19,499 nt of DNA from JAUVKT01 sp964634565 (GTDB lineage Bacteria > Bacteroidota > Bacteroidia > Bacteroidales > VadinHA17): assembly GCA_964634565.1 (NCBI GenBank), contig CAZWLP010000049.1:1-19499 (forward strand), in the 5' to 3' direction. Made by a program: the position numbers and the translations under genes. Positions 1-8,933 of the stretch are shown here, in pieces. The notes under the pieces were generated by a model. That model did not search any database. It was not told the DNA's origin and was given only the letters and a program-made list of their open reading frames with translations. Each line of letters begins with the position of its first letter. Within the stretch, counting starts at the first letter, position 1.

Positions 1-29
1 TTTTTTTTTTAATATTAGCTTAATATTGT

Positions 30-37
30 TAGATTTG
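30..37 (+). promoter_or_regulatory. Bacteroidota-type -7 promoter element
   Basis: TAGATTTG fits the Bacteroidota sigma-ABfr -7 consensus TAnnTTTG exactly. It lies 20 bases before the ATG of the first gene, giving a very short leader. The -33 partner would fall in the T-rich start of the window and is not a clear TTTG, so the promoter rests on the -7 box alone. Confidence 0.5.
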
Positions 38-57
38 GGAAAAGTAAACCCGTCCCG

Positions 58-2559
58 ATGAACAGACTGACAATAAATCTAACACTAGTTGTCTTTTTTC
101 TTTACATCCTTCCATTAAGTGGCCAGACTAAGAAGGAAATAAAAGAAAAATTCTACGAAGGAGAAATGTTTCTACTTTACGAAGAATATAACGAGGCTAT
201 ACCCTTTTATGAAGAATTATTGAATCTTTTCCCCGATAATGCTAATTATAAATACAGGCTCGGAATATGTTACCTGAATATACCAGGCCAGAAAGATCAG
301 TCACTTGGATACCTCCAGGATGCAATTCAGCATATTAATCCGAAATACAGGGAAGGACATTTCAAAGAGACAGGAGCTGATTATGATGCATGGTACTATC
401 TGGCAAAAGCTTACCTGATAACAAACCAGATAGATAAGGCTATTGAGACATACAACAGGTTCTACGAAGGGATGGACCATAAATTATACGATTCTACACT
501 GGTAAAAAGAGAGATTGAAGCCTGTCATAATGCCCAGAGACTTATGAAAGTTCCTCTTTACCTTAAATCTGTAAACCAGGGAGAAATAGTAAATGAAAGA
601 TTTTCTGAGGTTAACCCGGTTATTTCGTCCGACGAAAATACAATGGTTTTTACCCGTGAAGCACAGCTACAGGACATGATAGTATTTACCCGGAAGGTCG
701 ACGGGGAATGGACTCCGGGTGTGGTTATTATGGACCAGTTACTTGTTGATGAAGGCTATTCAACATCTATTACAGGCGACGGTACCGAGCTATACCTTTA
801 CAAAAACGACCAGTACGTAGGTAATATCTACTCAAGTAAATTCGTCGATGGCAGATGGATGCCAGCAGAAAAATTAAACGAAAATATAAACACTAAATAC
901 TGGGAATCTCATGCTGCTGTATCTTCAGATGGCAGTAAATTATTCTTTACAAGTAACCGCGCCGAAGGCGGCTATGGCGGCCTTGATATATATATGTCAG
1001 AAAGAGATAGCACAGGCGACTGGGGACCTGCAGTAAATCTTGGTCCCACAATAAATACCCCTTTTAACGAAGAAACCCCCTTCCTGGATGAAACAGGTAA
1101 GGTTCTCTTCTTCAGCTCAAGAGGACACTTTGGCATGGGTGGTCATGATATCTTCTACTCCACAATGCTTGAGAACGGAAAATGGTCAACTCCTATAAAT
1201 ATGGGATACCCGGTAAACAGTACCGACGACGATACATTCTTTAATCCTGTTGGAGAAGGTTATTCCGCCTATATATCAGTATTCGACGAAAACGGGTACG
1301 GTATGAAGGATATTCACAGGGTGGAAATATTTTCGGAGGATCATCCACGAAAATTTATCGTAAGAGGAATGGTTACTCTTAAAGACCTGATAAGCCAGTT
1401 TACAGATAGTGTAAAAATAAGTACCCTGAACAGGGAGAATCTGGATACCTTGCTGATTGTCTATTCAGATCCTACTACAGGAGAATATGAATTCGAAATA
1501 CCCCAGGGCGATTATCAGCTTGTTTATGAGTCTGAGGGATCAGAGAAAATTATATCAGACCTTACTCTTGACCTTACACACCCGTCTGACAGTATAGAAG
1601 TTACTGACAGGCAACTTGCAAAGTCTGATTTTATGGCAGATATTTCTATAATCAGAGACGATTCACTTAATATATTCACAGAAGGAGACACAAATAACAT
1701 AGATATTTCTGTTGAACCTAACTCAATCCTGGTTGTAGAACACTGGCAGGGAGACAGCCTTGTCAGCTCTGATGTATATATAATTAATGATAGCCTCTTT
1801 ACCTATCCTATGCAGGCACTTAGCGGTGATAATAATTATAAGTTTAAAGTCACCGACAGGTTTGGAAACACAAGCGTAAAGGAGCTGAATATTAAAGGGA
1901 AAAAGCCTGAACCTGTTATCCCAATACAGTTAATAGAACCTGAAAAACTGATTGCCGAAGCAACAGACAGTGCTCTTATCAATCAGGAAGTTAAAGCCGA
2001 TCCTTCTATCGATAACCTGGATCAGAGAATTTCAGAGCTTTCAGAGTTTAACGAAGACAACCAGATTAAAGAAGCACTCGAGAAAACCAAAGAAAAGAAT
2101 ATAAAAAATGCAGGTGAGTGGCTTGAATCAATTTACTCAGTGGCTATAGAAGATGGTGCTGAAGAGGAAATGCTTATTCGGCTGATTGCAGCTCTCTCAG
2201 CAGACATGGATGAGAGTGCCGAAGATTACCTCGCCAGACTGGCAGAATTCACAGGTGTTAATTTAAGAATAGCAATAGAATCATTAGATCTTTCCGAATT
2301 TGATATAAAGAGTCCGGAAGAAATTATTGAATATCTGCTGAATAATGCAGAAAAATATGGCTATACCAGGGAAGAAGTATTCGAGGCATTTGCCAAGCTT
2401 ATTGACTCTGATAAAAAGACAGCCGAAGAAATCATAAACTATATAGAAAGTTCGGAAGGTAATAAGCTCTGGATTCTATGGTTACTGCTTGGTGGCGGAG
2501 TAATTATTTTCTTTATCCTGTGGAGAAGAAAGAGAGATAAAGAAGATGATAAGCAGTAA
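58..2559 (+). CDS. TPR/PD40-propeller periplasmic protein with C-terminal inner-membrane anchor
   Basis: This is an 833-residue exported protein and the first of four paralogues. Seen in sequence: a signal peptide (residues 1-22, ending SGQ); a TPR-like helical domain (about 30-165) with the motif LGICYLN; a PD40/WD40-like propeller (about 180-425) with repeated SSDGxxLFFTSNR and GGxDIFYS-type blades; a carboxypeptidase-regulatory-like beta domain (about 432-520); a second beta, possibly Ig-like, domain (about 550-623); an acidic helical region (about 640-800); and a hydrophobic segment (about 804-822) followed by a basic RRKR tail. The last two features predict a single-pass inner-membrane protein with its body in the periplasm. 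The first half matches PorE-like proteins of type IX secretion, but there is no OmpA domain. The start is the only ATG before the signal peptide and follows a -7 box. The architecture is well supported; the function is not known. Confidence 0.85.
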   Translation: MNRLTINLTLVVFFLYILPLSGQTKKEIKEKFYEGEMFLLYEEYNEAIPFYEELLNLFPDNANYKYRLGICYLNIPGQKDQSLGYLQDAIQHINPKYREGHFKETGADYDAWYYLAKAYLITNQIDKAIETYNRFYEGMDHKLYDSTLVKREIEACHNAQRLMKVPLYLKSVNQGEIVNERFSEVNPVISSDENTMVFTREAQLQDMIVFTRKVDGEWTPGVVIMDQLLVDEGYSTSITGDGTELYLYKNDQYVGNIYSSKFVDGRWMPAEKLNENINTKYWESHAAVSSDGSKLFFTSNRAEGGYGGLDIYMSERDSTGDWGPAVNLGPTINTPFNEETPFLDETGKVLFFSSRGHFGMGGHDIFYSTMLENGKWSTPINMGYPVNSTDDDTFFNPVGEGYSAYISVFDENGYGMKDIHRVEIFSEDHPRKFIVRGMVTLKDLISQFTDSVKISTLNRENLDTLLIVYSDPTTGEYEFEIPQGDYQLVYESEGSEKIISDLTLDLTHPSDSIEVTDRQLAKSDFMADISIIRDDSLNIFTEGDTNNIDISVEPNSILVVEHWQGDSLVSSDVYIINDSLFTYPMQALSGDNNYKFKVTDRFGNTSVKELNIKGKKPEPVIPIQLIEPEKLIAEATDSALINQEVKADPSIDNLDQRISELSEFNEDNQIKEALEKTKEKNIKNAGEWLESIYSVAIEDGAEEEMLIRLIAALSADMDESAEDYLARLAEFTGVNLRIAIESLDLSEFDIKSPEEIIEYLLNNAEKYGYTREEVFEAFAKLIDSDKKTAEEIINYIESSEGNKLWILWLLLGGGVIIFFILWRRKRDKEDDKQ

Positions 2560-2580
2560 TGCTTATATGATAATAAGCAT
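2559..2580 (+). terminator. Stem-loop between the first two paralogues, weak terminator or attenuator
   Basis: ATGCTTAT and ATAAGCAT form an 8-bp stem around a 6-base loop, beginning at the stop codon of the first paralogue. No U-tract follows (the next bases are ATCTGTTTG), so it is not a typical intrinsic terminator. It could partly end transcription or protect the 3' end, as a separate promoter follows. Confidence 0.35.
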
Positions 2581-2602
2581 ATCTGTTTGATTGACAATAG
2601 AT

Positions 2603-2632
2603 TTTGTTATTATCATAATTTTAATATTTTTG
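2603..2632 (+). promoter_or_regulatory. Promoter for the paralogue 2-4 operon
   Basis: A TTTG at 2603-2606 and TATTTTTG at 2625-2632 match the Bacteroidota -33 (TTTG) and -7 (TAnnTTTG) elements with an 18-base spacer. The start would lie near 2637-2640, about 15-18 bases before the ATG at 2655. This suggests paralogues 2-4 and the following acetyltransferase can be transcribed apart from paralogue 1. Confidence 0.6.
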
Positions 2633-2654
2633 TTGTAATTAAATATTCGGGACA

Positions 2655-3929
2655 ATGACTCGAACACTAATATGTCTGCTGGTACTTATTTCCACCAGCA
2701 ATATGTTTTCACAAAGCTACAGGAAAGACCAGGAACAATTTCTTGAGGGTGAATATTTTATGCTTTTTGAAGACTATACTGATGCACTTCCATATTACCT
2801 TCAGTTATATAAAAAGTATCCTGACAATCTGAACCTGGCGCATAAGATTGGTCTCTGCTATCTAAATATTTACGGACAAAAGAATCTATCAATAGAATAT
2901 CTCGAAAAAGCCGCAAAAGAAGCAACAGCAGACTACAGGGAAGGTTCATTAAAACAAAAAACCGCTCCCTATGTTGCATGGTTTAACCTGGCAAATGCCT
3001 ACAGAATAAATTACCAGTTTGATAAAGCCAGGGAAGCCTTTAAAAAATATAAGGAAACTCTTTTGCCCGATGATACTGAAAATATGATCTTTATAGATCA
3101 ACAGATTAAAGTATGCGATAATGCCAGGGAAATAATGAGTAAACCTGTTGAATTTACGGAAGAAAACCTGGGTGAACAATTTAACGACAGTTATTCAAAC
3201 TTTCATCCTGTTTTATCCGGCAACGGTGAAGCTTTTGCTTATATTACATCTCTTAAGTTTTACGATGCCGTTTTCTTCTCACGCAAAGAAAAGGGTAAAT
3301 GGTCAGGACCGATAAATATTACACCCGATATTCAGTCAGATGGCGACCTGTATATCTCCTGCCTTTCGAAAGACGGAACAACTCTTTATATTTCAAAAAT
3401 AAAGGACGACGATTCTGATATCTATATGAGTCGCTTTGATGGAACAAAATGGATGGCAGCTACTAAACTTAATCACAATATAAATTCAAGGTACTGGGAC
3501 TCTCATGCTTTTGTAACAGATCAGGACTCTACACTTATATTTTCTTCAGACAGACCGGGAGGATTTGGCGGACTGGATTTATATGTTTCGAAGAAACAGG
3601 GCGATGGATCATGGTCTGATCCTGTAAATATGGGTCCTGAAATTAACACTGCCTTTAACGAAGACAGACCTTTTATTTCTGAAGATGGTAAGAAACTGTA
3701 CTTCTGCTCACAGGGACACTATAATATGGGAGGCTTTGACCTGTTTGTGTCTTCCAAACTGCAGAATGGACACTGGAAAAAACCTGAAAACCTTGGTTAT
3801 CCACTTAACACGCCCGATGATGACACCTTTTTTATGCCTGTAAATAATGGGAAAAATGGTTATATTTCTGCTTTTAGGCAGGAAAAAGGGTTTGGTAAGG
3901 AAGATATTTACTACATTACATTCAAGTAA
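2655..3929 (+). CDS. TPR/PD40-propeller exported protein, minimal paralogue
   Basis: This 424-residue protein is the shortest of the four paralogues. It has a signal peptide (about 1-20, ending FSQ), a TPR-like domain (about 22-155) with IGLCYLN, and a PD40-type propeller (about 170-424) including SSDRPGGFGGLDLYVS and NTPDDDTFFMPV. It stops at the end of the propeller, with no regulatory beta domain, SPOR, OmpA or membrane anchor, so it should be soluble in the periplasm unless held by a partner. It keeps the duplicated core of its neighbours, so it is a complete minimal form rather than a broken gene. The next gene begins within seven bases of its stop, and the promoter before it is good. 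A scaffold or adaptor role is inference. Confidence 0.85.
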   Translation: MTRTLICLLVLISTSNMFSQSYRKDQEQFLEGEYFMLFEDYTDALPYYLQLYKKYPDNLNLAHKIGLCYLNIYGQKNLSIEYLEKAAKEATADYREGSLKQKTAPYVAWFNLANAYRINYQFDKAREAFKKYKETLLPDDTENMIFIDQQIKVCDNAREIMSKPVEFTEENLGEQFNDSYSNFHPVLSGNGEAFAYITSLKFYDAVFFSRKEKGKWSGPINITPDIQSDGDLYISCLSKDGTTLYISKIKDDDSDIYMSRFDGTKWMAATKLNHNINSRYWDSHAFVTDQDSTLIFSSDRPGGFGGLDLYVSKKQGDGSWSDPVNMGPEINTAFNEDRPFISEDGKKLYFCSQGHYNMGGFDLFVSSKLQNGHWKKPENLGYPLNTPDDDTFFMPVNNGKNGYISAFRQEKGFGKEDIYYITFK

Positions 3930-3935
3930 TTGCTT

Positions 3936-5861
3936 ATGGTAAGATCTGTACTTTATATTATTGTTTTTATTTCAATCAGCCTGTCAATATCTGCCCAGAA
4001 CGATGAGCTTAAGGAGATCTTTACAAAGGCCGAAGATCATTACCTTTTTAATGAATATGAACTTGCAAACCCGCTTTATCTGATTCTTAACGACTATGCA
4101 GGTAATGCAAATATATCCTACAAAATAGGTAACTGCTATCTGAATATTGAAGATGAAAAATCAAAAGCTATTCCCTATCTGGAACAGGCTATTGCAAATT
4201 GCAGCTACGATGCGAATGAAAGCGATTTTAAGGAGCAACGTGCTCCTATAGATGCATACTTTTCACTTGCAACAGCATATAGAATTAATAATGATTCTGA
4301 GAAAGCTCTTAATACCTACTCAAGGATAAAAGATCTTTTACCAGAAAAGGGACAGCTTGAGAATGCCGATTTTATTGATCAGCAAATCAATGCATGCAGA
4401 AACGCGATCAAATTTATAGAGAATGAAGTGCCTGTAACAAAGGAAAATCTTGGTCCTGATATTAATGTGGGATCCATTAATACACACGCTGTAATCAGCG
4501 GAGATGGCAACACTCTGGTATTTACAGAAAAAAGAGGTCTTGAAAATACCATATATTATGTTAGAAAAGAAAGAAGTAATTGGACTCAGCCAATAGACAT
4601 TACCGCTCAGCTGGGTGAAGCAAGGGACTGCTCGAGCAGCTCCTTAAATTTTGACGGCACCCTTCTATACCTGTATAAGGACGATAATTATGATGGTAAT
4701 ATCTACACTTCAACCTACTCAAATTCTTCCTGGTCAAGAATTCACAAACTAAATAAAAATATTAATACAAAATTCTTTGAGTCGCACGCCTGCGAATCAG
4801 CTGATGGCACTAAATTGTATTTCTCGAGTAACCGTGACGAAGGTGAAGGTGCCCTCGATATTTATGTGTCGGAGCTGGATGAAAACGGAGAATGGGGCGA
4901 AGCTGTAAACCTCGGTCCCTCAATTAACACTCCCTTTAATGAAGACACACCCTTTATAAGCCTGAATGATTCAATCCTGTTTTTTAGCTCCGAAGGTCAT
5001 ACAGGGATGGGTGGCTATGATATATTTGAATCAAAACGTATTGGAGGTATATGGAAAACTCCGGCCAATATTGGCTATCCCATAAGTACGTCCGACGACG
5101 ACCTTTTCTTTCAACCGGTAAACAATGGTGCTAACGGATACTATTCCTATACCACAGGATATAAGGAAAGACATATTCATTATATCAGTATCGGGGGACG
5201 GGAAAAAGAACCACGGGTATTTGAGATAAAGGGTGTAGTAAGTCTGAGCGACACTACTATCGAGTTTACAGACGATTTTAAGATTTTACTCTATAGCTCT
5301 TCAGATGGAGATACTATTGATGTGAGTTACCCGAATAAATCTACCGGTTTTTACAGCTTCCTGGTTAAAGGAGATGAATACAAACTAATATTCAAGGGTT
5401 TAGCCTATCTGACAGACACAGCAAGTGTTACATTATACGAAGATCATCCGGATGATGAGGAAGTTATCAATATGACCCTGGAACCTGATGAAAACTATAA
5501 ACCTATCCCTGAAATAATTGAGAAACTGGACTTCAGCAAGCTGCAGGTTATTGAAGCAATTGACTCATCAATACTGTATACAGACCTGATAGTTAAAGAT
5601 GTCAGCGATTCTGATTCTACCAATGTTGATGTATTATACTATACCGTACAGGTAATGGCGCTATATAATCCCGTAGATGTTAGCTTCTTCAGAAACACTG
5701 TGGTAAAAGTTCTCTATAACAGCGATGATAGATTCTACAGATATACCACCGGTCAATTTGATACCAAGGAAGAAGCCTACCGCAGACGCGACCGCCTGAT
5801 TCAGCTTGGTTATCCGGAAGAAATATTTGTTAAAACAGTCTTCATGGGAAATAAGGAATGA
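3936..5861 (+). CDS. TPR/PD40-propeller protein with C-terminal SPOR domain
   Basis: This third paralogue has 641 residues from the ATG at 3936. A TTG at 3930, directly after the previous stop, would add two residues, but the ATG is preferred. Visible parts are a signal peptide (about 1-21, ending SISAQ), a TPR-like domain with IGNCYLN (about 25-160), a PD40 propeller (about 170-415), a regulatory-like beta domain (about 425-520), a linker, and a C-terminal SPOR-type module (about 566-641) with YTVQVMAL at its start and YRYTTGQFDTKEEAYRR later. SPOR domains of known members bind peptidoglycan stripped of stem peptides, usually at the division septum, so this protein is likely a periplasmic factor held on septal glycan. 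It is coupled to the next gene by an ATGA overlap. The SPOR call is confident; the cellular role is inferred. Confidence 0.85.
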   Translation: MVRSVLYIIVFISISLSISAQNDELKEIFTKAEDHYLFNEYELANPLYLILNDYAGNANISYKIGNCYLNIEDEKSKAIPYLEQAIANCSYDANESDFKEQRAPIDAYFSLATAYRINNDSEKALNTYSRIKDLLPEKGQLENADFIDQQINACRNAIKFIENEVPVTKENLGPDINVGSINTHAVISGDGNTLVFTEKRGLENTIYYVRKERSNWTQPIDITAQLGEARDCSSSSLNFDGTLLYLYKDDNYDGNIYTSTYSNSSWSRIHKLNKNINTKFFESHACESADGTKLYFSSNRDEGEGALDIYVSELDENGEWGEAVNLGPSINTPFNEDTPFISLNDSILFFSSEGHTGMGGYDIFESKRIGGIWKTPANIGYPISTSDDDLFFQPVNNGANGYYSYTTGYKERHIHYISIGGREKEPRVFEIKGVVSLSDTTIEFTDDFKILLYSSSDGDTIDVSYPNKSTGFYSFLVKGDEYKLIFKGLAYLTDTASVTLYEDHPDDEEVINMTLEPDENYKPIPEIIEKLDFSKLQVIEAIDSSILYTDLIVKDVSDSDSTNVDVLYYTVQVMALYNPVDVSFFRNTVVKVLYNSDDRFYRYTTGQFDTKEEAYRRRDRLIQLGYPEEIFVKTVFMGNKE

Positions 5862-8359
5862 CCAGGCCGGCAAATTACTATCTGCTAATTGTATTATTTT
5901 GCTTATCTGCCACCAGCCTGACTGCACAAAAAACCGAACAGGATGAAAAGGAATTTGTTAAGCAGGTTAATATCGCAGACGGTTACTTTATTTACGACGA
6001 GGATTATCCACGGGCAGCAGAAATATATAAGAAATTATTAGATACTAAGCCCAAAAATCATAACCTGGCCTATAAACTTGGTGTCTGCTACCTGAATATG
6101 CCCGGTTACGAAATAAAATCCCTTAATCTGCTTCGCTTTGCAGCAGAAAATTATGTCAGGGATCTTGATTATAGCACAATCGGCGAACCTGCCCCTTTTG
6201 ATGTGCTCTACTATCTTGCATTTTCCTGCCAGGTAAACCTGGAACTTGAAGAAGCAATAGAAAACTACAACAGGTATAAGAAGCTCCTGCAGGTTAGGGA
6301 GGCTTCAGAAATAGAATATATTAACCTTCAGCTGGAAGCCTGCAAGAATATTATGGAAGCTACCGAAGAAGGTATAATTCTTATAAAGAGTCTTTTTACC
6401 CCCTGGTTCGAAAAATACAGAAATGCTACCAACCCGGTTATCTCACAGAACGATTCAGTCCTGGCTTTTACCCAGATAACAGAAGAAGGAAATAAAATCC
6501 TTGTATCCAGACGGCATAACGGAACGTGGGACGAACCCCGTGATATATCTTCCTCTCTGGGTAAATATGATGATATGTCTACAAACTCAATCACCGGTGA
6601 TGGAAAACAAATGATAATTTCCAGAAACAACGGTTACAAAGGAGATCTCTATATTACAGGATTTGAAAATAATAAGTGGGCGAAATTATCTAAGCTTGGG
6701 AAAAATATTAATACCCGCTACTGGGAATCGCATGGAACATTAACAGCAGACGGAAAGAGATTATATTTTGCATCTAATAAACCCGGAGGATATGGCAGTC
6801 TTGATTTATATTACTCGGACCTTGAAAAAAATAATACATTCGGGCCGGCAATAAACCTTGGACAGGTAATAAACTCTGAGCTCGAAGAAAACACACCCTT
6901 TATCGACAAAGACGGATCATTATATTTTTCTTCAACGGGTCATGAAGGATTTGGAGGCTATGATATATTCTACTCTGCACACGAAAATAAGGGATGGACA
7001 GAACCGGTTCATCTCTCATTTCCTTTAAACAGCCCTACAGATAATCTCCATTACGTTCCCCACGGATCATTTAATACAGGAATATATAGTATGCCATACA
7101 GCGATACTGCATCCTTCACAACTATATTCTCCGTAACTCATGGTATAAGACCTGAAACTGACAGGGTAACGGCCAGAGGTCATATAATACTTGGCGACGG
7201 AATAAGTATTGATACCCAAAAGTTAAGACTGGAACTATATGAAGGAGAGCCAGGCAAAGAAAAATACACTCTGAAAGCAGATACAGCAGGCAGATTCAGT
7301 TATGGACTTGATTCGGCCATGTACTCTCTTGTAATATCCTACCCTGATTATATATCAGATACTGTCAGAATATCAATTCCGGATTCATTTACAGGAACAT
7401 CTATATCAATAAAAAGAGAGCTTACACCAGAATCTGTAGCAAGAGGAGAGTTCTTCTCAGTGAGAAATATACTCTTCGGCTTTGATAGTTTTGAATTAAG
7501 CAGGGAAGCAAAGATTGAACTTGAAAAAATTATTCCTGTACTTTTATCAAATCCGTCACTTCTTATTGAATTAAAAGGATATACTGATGCAATCGGTACG
7601 AAGGAGTATAACCTTAAGCTATCAGATAAAAGAGCCCTTAGTGTTAAAAAGTACCTGATAGATTCTGGAATTGATCCCTCGAGAATGATGTCATTAGCAG
7701 AGGGAGAATCTGAATTTATATCTGAAAACAGTAAAGCTGATGGCTCTGATAACCCTGAAGGCAGAAAATATAACAGAAGAGTAAGTATTAGCGTTATTAA
7801 CAACGGCTACGAAATATATATGGAATCAACCCGGTTTATTCCAATTCATCTGAAGAAGACCCTTAGGATTTCATACTACGTTGTTGTGAAAGAATCAGAT
7901 TCACCCCTGAGTACAAATTATTTTAAATCAAGTAAGCTGGGTGAACTTACAATGATTACAGAAATTAAGACAGCAGATAATTTTAAATATTGCGTTGGCG
8001 AGTTCACTTCAAGAACGGATGCTATTAATTTCCTTAGCACAGTAAGAAATTATGGATATAAAGATGCTTATATAGCAGACGAGTATGAGCTGACAGAAGA
8101 AAATATTGAAAGTAACAATACTCATCTTTATACTATACAGATTCATGCCTTATTAAAACCTGTTGAAAGTAAGTCTGAGGATCTTAAGAATGTAAGAGTG
8201 CTTAAGGGCTCAGATGGATTCTACAGGTATATTGTAGGTGAATACAGAGGCTACTTAAGAGCCCTGGAAGCCCTGAAAATAATTCAAAGCAGAGGATATC
8301 CCCAGGCCTATATCAAGGATTTCTCTCTCCTGGAGCAACAGACTATTTCGAACAAATAA
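5858..8359 (+). CDS. PorE-like TPR/PD40/CRD/OmpA protein with two C-terminal SPOR-like modules
   Basis: This 833-residue protein has a signal peptide (about 1-23, ending TAQ, no lipobox cysteine), a TPR-like domain (about 30-170) with LGVCYLN, a PD40 propeller (about 190-425), a carboxypeptidase-regulatory-like beta domain (about 437-525), and an OmpA C-terminal peptidoglycan-binding domain (about 535-657). The OmpA domain shows ILFGFDSFEL, the diaminopimelate-contacting Asp in GYTDAIG (D577) and Arg in NRRVSI (R640/R641). Two SPOR-like modules follow, one degenerate (about 672-745) and one clear (about 755-829, LYTIQIHALL to YRYIVGEYRG). TPR-propeller-CRD-OmpA is the order of PorE, which links the type IX secretion machinery to peptidoglycan; the SPOR tail goes beyond the PorE I know. 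The gene overlaps its upstream neighbour by four bases and its downstream neighbour by one. It could be a true T9SS part or a paralogous envelope scaffold. Confidence 0.88.
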   Translation: MTRPANYYLLIVLFCLSATSLTAQKTEQDEKEFVKQVNIADGYFIYDEDYPRAAEIYKKLLDTKPKNHNLAYKLGVCYLNMPGYEIKSLNLLRFAAENYVRDLDYSTIGEPAPFDVLYYLAFSCQVNLELEEAIENYNRYKKLLQVREASEIEYINLQLEACKNIMEATEEGIILIKSLFTPWFEKYRNATNPVISQNDSVLAFTQITEEGNKILVSRRHNGTWDEPRDISSSLGKYDDMSTNSITGDGKQMIISRNNGYKGDLYITGFENNKWAKLSKLGKNINTRYWESHGTLTADGKRLYFASNKPGGYGSLDLYYSDLEKNNTFGPAINLGQVINSELEENTPFIDKDGSLYFSSTGHEGFGGYDIFYSAHENKGWTEPVHLSFPLNSPTDNLHYVPHGSFNTGIYSMPYSDTASFTTIFSVTHGIRPETDRVTARGHIILGDGISIDTQKLRLELYEGEPGKEKYTLKADTAGRFSYGLDSAMYSLVISYPDYISDTVRISIPDSFTGTSISIKRELTPESVARGEFFSVRNILFGFDSFELSREAKIELEKIIPVLLSNPSLLIELKGYTDAIGTKEYNLKLSDKRALSVKKYLIDSGIDPSRMMSLAEGESEFISENSKADGSDNPEGRKYNRRVSISVINNGYEIYMESTRFIPIHLKKTLRISYYVVVKESDSPLSTNYFKSSKLGELTMITEIKTADNFKYCVGEFTSRTDAINFLSTVRNYGYKDAYIADEYELTEENIESNNTHLYTIQIHALLKPVESKSEDLKNVRVLKGSDGFYRYIVGEYRGYLRALEALKIIQSRGYPQAYIKDFSLLEQQTISNK

Positions 8360-8886
8360 TGAATTATAAGGAAATCCTGTTAAGAGCACCTGAACCTGAA
8401 GACCTGGAATTACTATACCACTGGGAAAACGATACCTCTATCTGGCTTTTAAGCAATACACTAACACCCCTCTCAAAATATACACTTAAAAAATATATTG
8501 AGATATCATCGAAAAGTATTTATGAGTCAGGTCAGCTGCGTCTGATGATTGAACTTCAATCAACAGGCCAGACTATAGGAATAATAGATCTCTTCGAGTT
8601 CGACCCCTTTAACCAGAGAGCTGGTGTTGGAATATTAATTGCCGATAAAGGAGAAAGAAGAAAAGGCTATGCTAAAATGGCCATAGAGGCTCTTGTTGAT
8701 TACGCTTTTAACAGGCTTAAACTCCATCAGATATATTGCAATATTCTGGCTGATAATACAAATAGCATAAATCTCTTTGAGGGTCTGGGATTCAGTATTA
8801 CAGGAAAAAAAGAGGAATGGATACGCTCAGGTGAAAAGTACCTTGACGAGTACATTCTTCAATTGAAAAATCCGAAAGGCTATTGA
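8359..8886 (+). CDS. GNAT-family N-acetyltransferase (SpeG/RimJ-like)
   Basis: This 175-residue cytoplasmic protein belongs to the GNAT fold. It opens with the typical LRAPEPEDLELLYHWEND, and the acetyl-CoA pyrophosphate-binding loop reads GERRKGYAKMAI (about 98-109). A late NTNSINLFEGLGFSITG segment is the usual beta-6/beta-7 region. The pattern resembles spermidine/diamine (SpeG) or ribosomal-protein (RimJ/RimL) acetyltransferases, but the substrate cannot be read from sequence. Its ATG shares one base with the stop codon of the preceding OmpA/SPOR gene (TAATG), so it is translationally coupled to the envelope operon, although no functional link is evident. Confidence 0.85.
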   Translation: MNYKEILLRAPEPEDLELLYHWENDTSIWLLSNTLTPLSKYTLKKYIEISSKSIYESGQLRLMIELQSTGQTIGIIDLFEFDPFNQRAGVGILIADKGERRKGYAKMAIEALVDYAFNRLKLHQIYCNILADNTNSINLFEGLGFSITGKKEEWIRSGEKYLDEYILQLKNPKGY

Positions 8887-8933
8887 CTTGATAACACATT
8901 GTTAGTAATTTTAGAGTATCTAAAAACCATATT

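Noticed and set aside
3930..3932. TTG as the start of the third paralogue
   Set aside because: An in-frame ATG two codons later gives a complete signal peptide, and is the more usual start.
7348..7803. A 151-codon - strand frame inside the OmpA-domain coding region
   Set aside because: It lies fully antisense to the recognisable OmpA domain and has a serine/leucine-rich composition typical of shadow frames.
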